In this document: positions 8,237 to 15,547 of the stretch, piece by piece
Numbering within the stretch: the first letter of the stretch is position 1
How the letters are laid out: each line of letters opens with the position of its first letter
Source: Gammaproteobacteria bacterium 50_400_T64
GTDB lineage: Bacteria; Pseudomonadota; Gammaproteobacteria; Pseudomonadales; Porticoccaceae
Assembly: GCA_002162755.1 (NCBI GenBank)
Contig: MAAS01000015.1
Span: 62,001-126,000, forward strand
Direction: 5' to 3'
Length of the DNA: 64,000 nt
Notes under the pieces: model-generated
Told to the model about the DNA's origin: nothing
The model's database searches: none
The model's input: only the letters and a program-made list of their open reading frames with translations
Translations under genes and position numbers: made by a program

Positions 8237-8929
8237 ATGATTAACATAGGAACAACGGATTTTTACTTAGATGTAGCAAGCCTTCCTGTAGAGGAGTTTG
8301 AGTCCTATTCGACTAAACTTTTCGATGAATGAGAGGCGTATGTCGGTGATGTTTTACAATTGCCTGATTACTACTTAGCCCTAGATGTTCAAGAGGGTTC
8401 GATTAGCGCAAAAAGTAAAATACTTGTTGGGGCTGGGGTTATCTGCACCTTTCTAGCCACATACGGGTCTATTTCTTCAGGAGCAAAAAACCTTTACTCC
8501 GATGTAAGAGCTGTTGGTAATTACCTTGGTGTTAGGGCCGCATCTCCTTTTCCTGAGGCAAAAACCAAACCAAAGTTACGAAATAGAGGTGAAGCTCTTT
8601 CAATATTACAATCACTCTTTGTGCGAGTTGCGAATGGTTCAACATCCCCCGATGAAGCTATGATCTTAGCTAGGAACCTCTTTGGTGATGAAGTTCCAGA
8701 GTTTATGGAGCAACTAAAAGAGTCCTTAGACAACACACCATCTCAATTATCACTGCCTATTGAAGGGATTGATTTCATACCTGTTTCTCCTTCGATGAAG
8801 GATGATGATAGGAGGGAGCCTTCAGAACCAAAGGAAAGAATACTCGCTATAAGGCCTGATCAATATAGAGTTGAAATATGGCGAGAGTCGAAAAGCAGCG
8901 ATAGAAATATTCGTGTTCGAAAAGTGTAG
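8237..8929 (+). pseudogene. Cassette 4 gene interrupted by one in-frame TGA
   Basis: An ORF opens at ATG 8237 (MINIGTTDFYLDVASLP...) and reads 31 codons to a TGA at 8330-8332. The same frame then continues uninterrupted to TAG 8927-8929 for about 198 more codons (EAYVGDVLQLPDYYLALDV...). The phase is identical, so one base change (TGG to TGA would do it) explains the break. The downstream part could still be translated from a TTG at 8360 (189 residues). The protein has one hydrophobic segment (KILVGAGVICTFLATYGSI), then a soluble tail with several charged stretches. No family recognised. The stop codon touches the R'' box of the split attC4. Confidence 0.7.
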
Positions 8930-8944
8930 CCCTAAATCGGGTAG

Positions 8945-9006
8945 CTGAGGGTTTCTCTCCCTCAGCCCCCACACCACCCAGCATGCGGATCCGCACTGGG
9001 CGGTTC
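8945..9006 (-). ncRNA. Group II intron domains V and VI
   Basis: Read on the minus strand from 9006, GAACCGCCCAGTGCGG, ATCCGCATGC and TGGGTGGTG make the short two-part hairpin of domain V, followed by GGGG. CTGAGGG...CCCTCAG (8945-8965) forms the domain VI hairpin, and CTACCCGAT closes the intron. This catalytic core shows that the adjacent reverse transcriptase belongs to an intron, not to a retron or a diversity-generating element. Confidence 0.85.
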
Positions 9007-9007
9007 G

Positions 9008-10339
9008 TTAACCGTAGTGAAGTGTAATCCACTGGCTTCGCAATGAAACCAAACCCTGTTTCAACAACCACTCATTCGATAAACCCCAGTTAATCCCCGG
9101 CGTTTTCGCACTGTGCCAGTAGCCTTTTCTCGAGGAACCCGTTGTTACCGATAAAGTCGTCGGAACTCCTAGCGATAGTAACTTACTGACTTTTGTGCGT
9201 ACCCGCCGCCACTGCTTCCAATAGCACATGCGAAGGCGGCGCCTTATCCAGTGGTCAAGATCCGTACATCTCTGATAGCTGTTCGCTATGCCGTAGTACT
9301 GAATCCATCCCCTTAAATAGCGGCTTAGCTTTACTATCTTCGTGCTCATGCCAACGCCCCACGTGCGGCTGGTCAGTTTCCTGACTCGCTGCTTGAAGCG
9401 CTGTAGACTCTTAGGGTGTATCTGTAAATGTTTCCCCCTAAATGTAAAACCCAGAAATTGGCTGCGATGATAGTTAACCACCTGGCTTTTCTCTGCATTC
9501 ACGTTTAGTTTTAGCCGCTCACTTAGAAAGCGTGTGATGCTACTCAGTACACGCTTTCCTGCTCGTTGTGATTTTACTAATATCATAAAATCATCGGCGT
9601 AGCGGGCAAAATGGTGCCCTCTACTTTCCAGCTCTTTATCCAGTACATCCAGGACAATATTCGATAACAGCGGCGACAGCGGACCTCCTTGTGGGACGCC
9701 TTTTCGGCTCGCTACTATTTTCCCGTTCTCATTTACACCTGACCTTAGGTAGCGTCCGATGAGTTTGAGCACGGCCTTGTCATCAATGTGCTTGGCGAGT
9801 AAGTGCATCAGCACATCGTGATTAACCCGATCGAAGAATTTCGACAGGTCAACATCCACTGCAACCTTTCGACCTGCATTGATACCAGATCGAATTTTAT
9901 CAATCGCATCATGGGCTGAGCGATTCGGGCGAAAGCCGTAACTCGCGTCAGAGAATGATGGATCAATGTAAGGCTCCAGCGTCATGACGATGGATTGTTG
10001 GATGATACGGTCAAGAACCGTGGGGATACCCAGGTGTCGTTCGCCGCCTTCCGGTTTGGGAATGGTGACGCGCTCCACGGGTAATGGTTGGTAGGTGCCG
10101 TTAGTGAGTTGTTCTTGAACAGCTTGGGCGCGGGGCTTAAACCATTCAATAAAGGTATCAATGGTCACTCCATCAACACCTCCGGCACCTTTGTTGGCAC
10201 GTACACGTTTCCACGCCGCATTTAGCCTGCTGCGTGATGTGATTTGTGCCATCAGGTTTACACCTAAGGCTGGGTATTTATCGAGACGCTGTTCGTCATC
10301 CGCTCTTGGCAGAGCGTGTGATGCGGCCAAGTCTGACAT
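9008..10339 (-). CDS. ltrA: Group II intron reverse transcriptase/maturase
   Basis: 443 residues. Reverse-transcriptase blocks run in order: NKGAGGVDGVTIDTF, GERHLGIPTVLDRIIQQ, SYGFRPNRSAHDAI, VDVDLSKFFDRVNHD, KGVPQGGPLSPLLSN, FARYADDFMIL (the catalytic YADD), then LGFTFRGK. The maturase (X) domain follows (YLRGWIQYYGIANS, IRRRLRMCYWKQWRR), with a short C-terminal tail and no HNH endonuclease. This endonuclease-free layout is typical of IIC introns. It assists splicing and carries out retrotransposition. It is encoded within the intron and antisense to the cassettes. The ORF appears intact. Confidence 0.95.
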   Translation of the reverse strand: MSDLAASHALPRADDEQRLDKYPALGVNLMAQITSRSRLNAAWKRVRANKGAGGVDGVTIDTFIEWFKPRAQAVQEQLTNGTYQPLPVERVTIPKPEGGERHLGIPTVLDRIIQQSIVMTLEPYIDPSFSDASYGFRPNRSAHDAIDKIRSGINAGRKVAVDVDLSKFFDRVNHDVLMHLLAKHIDDKAVLKLIGRYLRSGVNENGKIVASRKGVPQGGPLSPLLSNIVLDVLDKELESRGHHFARYADDFMILVKSQRAGKRVLSSITRFLSERLKLNVNAEKSQVVNYHRSQFLGFTFRGKHLQIHPKSLQRFKQRVRKLTSRTWGVGMSTKIVKLSRYLRGWIQYYGIANSYQRCTDLDHWIRRRLRMCYWKQWRRVRTKVSKLLSLGVPTTLSVTTGSSRKGYWHSAKTPGINWGLSNEWLLKQGLVSLRSQWITLHYG

Positions 10340-10724
10340 GCCTCCTCCTTATCGTTTATCGTTCGGCCCTTCGCCTTGTCCAGGGTATTAATCCAGGTAT
10401 TTGACTACTATGGCTTCGTGATGCTTGGCTCACTTACCTGGCGCATAGGCCTCACATGGCCTTCTTGTTCATCGACCCACAGTTTTGCTAGCGGCTTCCT
10501 CCAGACCGCCCCTCACAGGTTGGCCCTTGCCATTCGCTAGTGGTTGCCGTTAATCTTGATAACATGATTAACGGGGATTCACCCACAGGGGACTTACACC
10601 CCATTAGTTCATGCCCATGACGGGCGTACCAAAAAAATCAAGTTCGCCAGCAAAAATACGCTGGCTGGGACGCGCAAAGAAACGCGCGCCCCTTATGTAA
10701 ACGTTATAACTCAAAATCAAAGTC

Positions 10725-10772
10725 TTGCGTTAACATCTAGCTCGCACTATAGTCTGTACCATATAGAGTACA
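10725..10772 (+). promoter_or_regulatory. Promoter and operator of the toxin-antitoxin cassette
   Basis: TTGCGT (10725-10730), a 17-base spacer and TATAGT (10748-10753) form a good sigma70 promoter. Directly after it is an inverted repeat TGTAC-N8-GTACA (10755-10772), overlapping the expected transcription start, as in autoregulated antitoxin operons. The antitoxin ATG follows at 10788. The cassette therefore brings its own promoter. Confidence 0.7.
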
Positions 10773-10787
10773 ACTAAAGGCATTGTC

Positions 10788-11069
10788 ATGAGTAGACTTC
10801 ATTTTGATCAAGATATTCAACCCCTATCAGATTTTAGAGCTGGCGCCGCTTCATTCATAAAACAAATAAATGAAACAAGGCGACCAATTGTTATTACCCA
10901 AAGAGGAAAAGGCGTAGCTGTAGTTATTGATGTTTCACAGTATGAAGCCATGCAAGAAAAGATCGAACTGCTTGAAGAAGTACAAAAAGCTGAAGCTCAA
11001 CTTTCTGCTGGGCTAGGTATATCTAACTCAGATGCTCGATCAAAAATTTTGAAGATTATTAAAAATTGA
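10788..11069 (+). CDS. Antitoxin, Phd/YefM family (cassette 5)
   Basis: 93 residues. The N-terminal half has the Phd/YefM DNA-binding pattern: IQPLSDFRAGAASFIKQINE, then RRPIVITQRGKGVAVVIDVSQYEAMQ. The C-terminal part (about 60-93), helical and charged, would wrap the toxin. It neutralises the adjacent RelE/ParE toxin and represses the shared promoter; the inverted repeat at 10755-10772 is the likely operator. Its TGA overlaps the toxin start by four bases, giving translational coupling. Toxin-antitoxin modules are frequent cassettes in chromosomal integrons, where they stabilise the array. Confidence 0.88.
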   Translation: MSRLHFDQDIQPLSDFRAGAASFIKQINETRRPIVITQRGKGVAVVIDVSQYEAMQEKIELLEEVQKAEAQLSAGLGISNSDARSKILKIIKN

Positions 11070-11359
11070 AAGTAGTTTGGTCTCCTTTAGCACTAGAAAA
11101 ATTAGAGACAACATCAAAATTTATCGCTCTTGATAAACCATCAGCTGCTGAAGAATGGGTAAATGATATATTTAATCGTACTGAACTACTTGGTTCACAA
11201 CCTGAAATGGGGCGTAAAGTACCTGAGTTGTTAGGTTCAAGTTATCGTGAAATAGTCTTTGGTAGCTATCGCATAATTTATAAAATTGAACATGAGATTA
11301 AAATACTAACATTGCGTAATAGTCGTCAACTACTGAGTTCAGATAATGTTGAGTCCTAG
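11066..11359 (+). CDS. Toxin, RelE/ParE superfamily (cassette 5)
   Basis: 97 residues, started by TTG overlapping the antitoxin stop (TTGA). The pattern VVWSPLALEKLETTSKFI, GRKVPELLGSSYREIVFGSY and RIIYKIEHEIKILTLRNSRQ is that of RelE/ParE-fold toxins. Whether it is an mRNA interferase (RelE) or a gyrase poison (ParE) cannot be decided by eye. The IS30 left end begins 11 bases after its stop, so the toxin gene is complete but its cassette is not. Confidence 0.88.
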   Translation: MKVVWSPLALEKLETTSKFIALDKPSAAEEWVNDIFNRTELLGSQPEMGRKVPELLGSSYREIVFGSYRIIYKIEHEIKILTLRNSRQLLSSDNVES

Positions 11360-11370
11360 TATCAAGTTTG

Positions 11371-12430
11371 AACCGCGACAATAATAATTAAATCCCATAG
11401 TACATTTCCTCTGGTGTTTTATAAGCGTAGCGTTTTCTAGGCCGACGGTTAAGTTTGTCGGCGATTTGATTGCATTGCTGTTGCGTTAGCCTGGCCATGC
11501 TTTCAGTTTTTTGAAGGTATTGGCGAATGAGTCCGTTGATGTTTTCGTTACTGCCTCTTTCCCACGAGTGGTAAGGGTTGGCGAAATAAAATCTGGCATT
11601 ACAGCGCGCTTCAATTTTCTTGTATTGATGAAACTCTGTTCCATTATCTGCCGTAATGCTTTTGAAGCTCAGCGGATCTCGATCAATCAAACGAAGCGTT
11701 TTCTTATTTAAAGAGGCCGTTGTTTTGTTGGGTAATTTACCGATCATGACGAAGCCCGTTTTCCTTTCGAGAAGTGTCACGATACAGTGATTACTGCCCC
11801 TGCCATGCACTGTGTCTATCTCCCAATGGCCTTTATAGCGGCGCGTTTCAACACTGTCAGGGCGCTCTGTAATATGACGCTTATCAGCCAATCGACCTCG
11901 ACTATCATAGGCTTTATAGCGTTTCCGTCGTCGTTTGGAAGACTGTCGCAGGTGCGTCCAAAGTGAACCGCCGCTCGCTTTATCTCGCCAAATATATTGA
12001 TAAATCATTTCATGGCTTATGCGTCGTGCCATCAGATGAAAGCGCTTGATATGCCCTGCAATTTGTTCGGGTGACCAGGCTTGTCTGAGTAGCTTGCAGA
12101 TCAACAAGAAATCCATCCTGGTGTAGTGCCGATTTCTCCGTGATCGTTTGCGCCTCGCCCGTGTACGCCTTTGTGCTTTAGATGGTCGGTAAGCACCATC
12201 AGTGACATGACAGCGATTTCTATCGAGTTCCCGGTACAGCGTGGAAGGATGGCGCTTCAAGATGCGCGCTATCGCTCGCACTGAAAAGCCTTGCTGGCAC
12301 AGGGCGGATAACGTTACTCTTTCTTCATAGGTGAGCTGTATATAAGACATGGACTTATCCTTCTTCTTGCCGGAATGGGATAAGGTCTATTTTACAGCTC
12401 ACCTTCTTATTTTTTGCATGTGTCGCGGTT
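11371..12430 (-). mobile_element. IS30-family insertion sequence
   Basis: Terminal inverted repeats AACCGCGACA (11371-11380) and TGTCGCGGTT (12421-12430) flank one transposase gene; total length is 1060 bases, typical for IS30. No target duplication of 2-3 bases is evident (left flank ...TTTG, right flank AGT...), which fits an associated deletion or rearrangement. The element lies between the toxin gene and attC5. Confidence 0.88.
11388..12350 (-). CDS. IS30-family transposase
   Basis: 320 residues, full length. The N-terminal helix-turn-helix is LTYEERVTLSALCQQGFSVR followed by IARILKRHPSTLYRELDRN. The DDE catalytic region shows HWEIDTVHGRG (first D), ITADNGTEFH (second D) and SWERGSNENINGLIRQY (E). 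A central basic segment (RRTRARRKRSRRN) follows the DNA-binding domain. The gene appears intact, so the element may still be active. Confidence 0.95.
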   Translation of the reverse strand: MSYIQLTYEERVTLSALCQQGFSVRAIARILKRHPSTLYRELDRNRCHVTDGAYRPSKAQRRTRARRKRSRRNRHYTRMDFLLICKLLRQAWSPEQIAGHIKRFHLMARRISHEMIYQYIWRDKASGGSLWTHLRQSSKRRRKRYKAYDSRGRLADKRHITERPDSVETRRYKGHWEIDTVHGRGSNHCIVTLLERKTGFVMIGKLPNKTTASLNKKTLRLIDRDPLSFKSITADNGTEFHQYKKIEARCNARFYFANPYHSWERGSNENINGLIRQYLQKTESMARLTQQQCNQIADKLNRRPRKRYAYKTPEEMYYGI

Positions 12431-12486
12431 AGTATTATGTTGAAAATCGATGCTACTAATACCGTACAAAAGTTCAACAGAAATCC

Positions 12487-12571
12487 AGCTAACAAATAAA
12501 TCAAGTTCGCCAGAAAAAACACGCTGGCTGGGACGCGCAAAGAAATGCGCGCCTTAGCTTAGGCGTTATCT
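12487..12571 (+). other. attC: attC5 recombination site
   Basis: R'' AGCTAAC (12487-12493), L'' AATAAATCAAGTTCGCC, a centre CGCTGGCTGGGACGCGC, L' GCGCGCCTTAGCTTAG and R' GCGTTATC, with the crossover at G12565^T12566. Its inner part is nearly identical to attC4. Its R'' (AGCTAAC) does not complement the TTATAAC that opens cassette 5 at 10704, so the start of the cassette it belonged to has been lost. Confidence 0.88.
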
Positions 12572-12714
12572 GAATTCAGCCTTAATAAGAAAGGAAATAA
12601 TCTTCACGTATATTTATTATGCAAAAATAAAGCGGCACTTTCCTCGGTGTCAGCACAACCGACACCAAGGCTAAGCGATAAACCAAGTCCATTAAAATAG
12701 CTAAGGACCGGGCA
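12572..12714. other. Right flank of the integron, no gene seen
   Basis: 143 bases between the last attC and the DUF2986 gene. The only structure is an imperfect hairpin (GGTGTC and GACACC arms near 12638-12659), which could end minus-strand transcription of the DUF2986 gene but lacks a T-run. Confidence 0.5.
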
Positions 12715-12882
12715 TTAGGCATCCCGCTCATCGCTGTGGGCAGGGGTAATACCCTGCTCTATATCAAGCTTCGCCCGATCCGCCTTGCTAATGTATTTAG
12801 GCTTACTTGAAGGGTTCATTCGGGCCTTCGCTTTCTTCAGCTTTTTCTTAAAAATGGCGTGTACTTTCTTTTTTCTATTCAT
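12715..12882 (-). CDS. DUF2986-family small basic protein
   Basis: 55 residues from the internal ATG (MNRKKKVHAIFKKKLKKAK...). An ATG 12 codons upstream is possible but adds an unrelated hydrophobic start. The strongly basic N-terminus followed by NPSSKPKYISKADRAKL is the pattern of DUF2986 proteins of marine gammaproteobacteria. Function is unknown; the composition suggests nucleic-acid or ribosome binding. It marks the right chromosomal neighbour of the integron. Confidence 0.75.
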   Translation of the reverse strand: MNRKKKVHAIFKKKLKKAKARMNPSSKPKYISKADRAKLDIEQGITPAHSDERDA

Positions 12883-12980
12883 ATTTATACTGTCATAAAA
12901 TAATAAGGCCCGGCTCATTGCGCCAGGAATACTGAACGAATGAACGGGTCTCTCATTAAAGCCCCTTGGTTTTAAGGCCC

Positions 12981-14639
12981 TTAGTTACCCGCTTTGGGCA
13001 AAGTGCTCAAAACAAAACCGTCGCTGTAACCACCGACTTCGGCATCGGTCATTATCTTACGATAATTTTCCATGCCACCAAAATAAGCCAGGCCGGTGCG
13101 TGATTTACCGGGTACATTTTTACCGAGATACCAGCTGTCGGTCAGTGGAAATAAAGTAGCGGTAACCGTTTCTTCGCACAGGCCACCCCAGGTATCTTCC
13201 GCCTCAGATGTGGGCTCTATACAGTTAATATTGCGTTCGGCCAGCTTGGTAATTAAGCGGGCCACCCACTGCACCTGTTCCTGGCCAAGAATAATCGGCT
13301 GGAATAAAGGCGCGGGACTACCGGCCGCATTAATAATAAACAGGTTGGGGAAACCGGCACTCATCAAGCCCATGTGGGTGCGGGCACCGTCATCCCAATG
13401 CTCAGAAAAGGTTAGGCCGTTACGACCGCGTACGTCCATGGCCTTCAGCGAGCCAATCATGGCATCGAAACCGGTTGCAAAAACCAGGCTGTCGAGCTCG
13501 TATTCCGTATCGCCAACGCGCACGCCTTTGGGCGTAATTTCATCAATACCATTCTCACGCAGGTCGACAAGTTCAACGTTGTCCCGCTCGTAAACCTCGT
13601 AGTAATTCGTCTCGGCAATAAGACGTTTGGTCAGTGCCGGGTACTTGGGCGTGAGAATTTCGGCGAGCTTGGGATCTTTAATACGCTCACGAATCTTGGC
13701 CTGTAAATATTTGCTTAAAACAGCATTCGCTTCCAAATCCGTATAGGTATCGGGGTAGACGTTATAAAAACTCAGGCCGCCGCTTTTCCAGCGCTCATCA
13801 AAAAGCGCCTGGTGTTCTTCCGGCGTTGCGTCAAGAGCAGAGCCTGTCACTGGCTCACCGATTTCATAATTAAGGGCAACCCAGCCACCAAAGGAGTTAT
13901 AGCGCTCAGCGGCCCGCCACGCGCCATAATTAGCCTTAACACGGGTTGTGTACTCTTCAGGCATTGCGTGGTTACGCAAGGGCAAACAGTAGCCCGGGGT
14001 GCGATGGAAGACGTGCAGATGGCCAACTTCACTGGCAATCGTGGAAATAATCTGTACGCCAGAAGAGCCCGTGCCAATAACGCCCACGCGTTTACCCGTA
14101 AAATCGACGCCTTCTTTAGGCCAGCGAGCACTGTGGTACTGGTCGCCCTCAAAGCTGTCGAGGCCGGGGAATTGCGGTTTAATCGGCTGATTGAGCATGC
14201 CCGTGCACATTATTACAAAGCGTGAGCGTAGGGTTTCACCGCCACTGGTACTTAAGGCCCAAACGCCCGTCTCTTCGTCAAATTCGGCGACATCAATACG
14301 CGTACCGGTTTGGATATCGCGACGCAGATCGAGACGGTCGGCAACGAAATTAGCGTAGCGACACAGTTCCTGTGGGCCGGAATAACGCTCAGACCAAGTC
14401 CATTCCTGCTCGACCACATGGGAGAATGACAGCGAGTATTCAATGCTCTCCACATCAACTTTAAGGCCCGGGTATTGATTCCAGTACCAGGTGCCACCAA
14501 CATCAGGGGCGGCTTCAAACAGGCGTACGCTAAAGCCCAGTTCGCGCATGCGATGGAGGGCCGTTAAGCCGCCAAAGCCAGCGCCGACAATAATTACATC
14601 GTAATCCGTATTTGGGATTTTGCTAGAAGGTTCTGTCAT
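12981..14639 (-). CDS. Flavin-containing Baeyer-Villiger monooxygenase
   Basis: 552 residues. FAD motif GAGFGG at 19-24, the Baeyer-Villiger fingerprint F-x-G-x-x-x-H-x-x-x-W-P at 163-174 (FEGDQYHSARWP), and the NADPH motif GTGSSG at 189-194 place it in the class B BVMO group (cyclohexanone or phenylacetone monooxygenase type). It inserts oxygen next to a ketone carbonyl, giving an ester or lactone, using NADPH and O2 in the cytoplasm. The next gene on the strand's upstream side is a carboxylesterase, which could hydrolyse the product. The substrate cannot be read from sequence. Confidence 0.93.
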   Translation of the reverse strand: MTEPSSKIPNTDYDVIIVGAGFGGLTALHRMRELGFSVRLFEAAPDVGGTWYWNQYPGLKVDVESIEYSLSFSHVVEQEWTWSERYSGPQELCRYANFVADRLDLRRDIQTGTRIDVAEFDEETGVWALSTSGGETLRSRFVIMCTGMLNQPIKPQFPGLDSFEGDQYHSARWPKEGVDFTGKRVGVIGTGSSGVQIISTIASEVGHLHVFHRTPGYCLPLRNHAMPEEYTTRVKANYGAWRAAERYNSFGGWVALNYEIGEPVTGSALDATPEEHQALFDERWKSGGLSFYNVYPDTYTDLEANAVLSKYLQAKIRERIKDPKLAEILTPKYPALTKRLIAETNYYEVYERDNVELVDLRENGIDEITPKGVRVGDTEYELDSLVFATGFDAMIGSLKAMDVRGRNGLTFSEHWDDGARTHMGLMSAGFPNLFIINAAGSPAPLFQPIILGQEQVQWVARLITKLAERNINCIEPTSEAEDTWGGLCEETVTATLFPLTDSWYLGKNVPGKSRTGLAYFGGMENYRKIMTDAEVGGYSDGFVLSTLPKAGN

Positions 14640-14743
14640 GTTAATGCTCTTATTATGGTTAAAAAAGACGTATTAGAATTTTAAGGGTGAACATTCTAGC
14701 TGAAATCCAAAAGGAAGGGAGCATAGACAAGCGCCCTATCTAC

Positions 14744-15409
14744 TTAGGCAAGCACCCGCTGTAGCCAGGTAGAAATATCCTGAATTTGCTCAAAGCAAAG
14801 CTCATGTTCCATGGCATAACTTTTGTATTCAGGCTGGTAGCCCAGCGTTTTTAGCGACGCGAGGGCATCGAGCCCCATGCTCTCTGGCACCATTGGGTCA
14901 CGGCTGCCGTGGAAAACATGGATCGGTAATGAGGCGTTGGCAGAGCTGGGAACCAGAGTTTCACTGGTGGGGAAATAGGTCGACATTGTCATCAAGCCTG
15001 CGAGCGGTTCAGCATAGGTTAAGGCTAATTGGTAGGCCACGGCACCGCCCTGTGAAAACCCGGCAAGCACAATACGCTCACTCGCTATGCCCTTCTCACG
15101 CTGATCGGCAATGAGCGCGGCAACGGCGTCAACACTGGCCAGAAGCTGTGCAGTATCCAATCGCCTATCGGCACCGGCCAGGGTGAGAATGTCATACCAG
15201 GCTGGCATCACCATGCCCCCATTGATGGTAACGGGGATGGCGGGTGCATGGGGGAAGACAAAACGCACGGCCATCGTTTCAGGTAAGCGCAGCTCACTCA
15301 CCACGGGGACAAAGTCGTGGCCGCTCGCGCCCAGGCCGTGCAGCCAAATCACGCAGGCATCAATATTTTGCGTCTGGGTTTCAACGATTTCACAGGGTAA
15401 TAAGCTCAT
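14744..15409 (-). CDS. Carboxylesterase/phospholipase family serine hydrolase
   Basis: About 221 residues from the chosen ATG (MSLLPCEIVETQ...). The frame stays open 29 codons further upstream, but that stretch does not look like the family. The nucleophile motif is GFSQGGA; an oxyanion-type motif is WLHGLGASGHDF; PHAPAIPVTINGG matches the EstB/YpfH-type carboxylesterases; HGSRDPMVP supplies the acid region. The expected C-terminal histidine lies in the MEHELCFEQ segment, where typical members have GHxV/GHEI; the EHEL form is slightly atypical. It lies 104 bases from the monooxygenase gene on the same strand. Confidence 0.88.
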   Translation of the reverse strand: MSLLPCEIVETQTQNIDACVIWLHGLGASGHDFVPVVSELRLPETMAVRFVFPHAPAIPVTINGGMVMPAWYDILTLAGADRRLDTAQLLASVDAVAALIADQREKGIASERIVLAGFSQGGAVAYQLALTYAEPLAGLMTMSTYFPTSETLVPSSANASLPIHVFHGSRDPMVPESMGLDALASLKTLGYQPEYKSYAMEHELCFEQIQDISTWLQRVLA

Positions 15410-15547
15410 AGATAATGCCGCAACTGTTTGAGGCCGCACAGTGTAGCGGCCAGTCGTTTCAGTCCCAAGGGGTTTAGGCCTAAGCGGGTTAGGCAAATGC
15501 GGCTTACTGGGCCTTAAAACAGACTTGAATCTAAGGGTGTTACTCTA

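Larger units (their letters stand above)
8936..10629 (-). mobile_element. Group IIC-type (attC-targeting) intron
   Basis: On the minus strand the element starts GTACGCCCGTCATGGGC at 10629 and ends CTACCCGAT at 8936. The 290 bases before the reverse-transcriptase gene hold the 5' RNA domains (a GTGTAAGTCCCCTGTGGG-type segment is visible). Domain V and VI follow the gene. Total length is 1694 bases. It sits on the bottom strand of attC4, opposite to the cassette genes, as described for IIC-attC introns. The exon junction is TTTG|TTAG. The first bases GTACG differ slightly from the usual GTGYG, so the 5' end could be one or two bases off. Confidence 0.88.
8929..10710 (+). other. attC: attC4 recombination site, split by a group II intron
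   Basis: The left piece is GCCCTAA (8929-8935). The right piece begins at C10630 and continues with an A-run and TCAAGTTCGCC (L''), a centre GCTGGCTGGGACGCGC, L' GCGCCCCTTATGTAA and R' ACGTTATAAC, with the crossover at G10703^T10704. Removing 8936-10629 restores GCCCTAAC followed by L''; this octamer is the exact complement of the GTTAGGGC that opens cassette 4. Confidence 0.85.
4569..12571. other. Chromosomal integron (intI, attI, five attC sites, with a group II intron and an IS30 element inside)
   Basis: An integron integrase reads leftward, and a string of cassettes reads rightward from an attI-like junction at 6058/6059. Five attC-type sites end in the motif GCGTTAT, ACGTTAG or ACGTTAT. 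In cassettes 1, 3 and 4 the bases that open the cassette are the exact complement of the R'' box near its end, as expected for a cassette excised as a circle; cassette 2 agrees over the six central bases. The block lies between liuE and a DUF2986 gene. Cassette limits by core site (G^TT) are 6059-6459, 6460-7533, 7534-8205 and 8206-10703, then a rearranged unit 10704-12565. Confidence 0.93.

Noticed and set aside
9008-10339. Retron or diversity-generating reverse transcriptase
   Set aside because: A maturase X domain, group II domain V/VI and exact attC interruption show a group IIC intron; no msr/msd or template/variable repeat pair was seen.
12355-12540. 61-codon minus-strand frame across the IS30 end and attC5
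   Set aside because: It spans the IS boundary and a recombination site and has no coding character.
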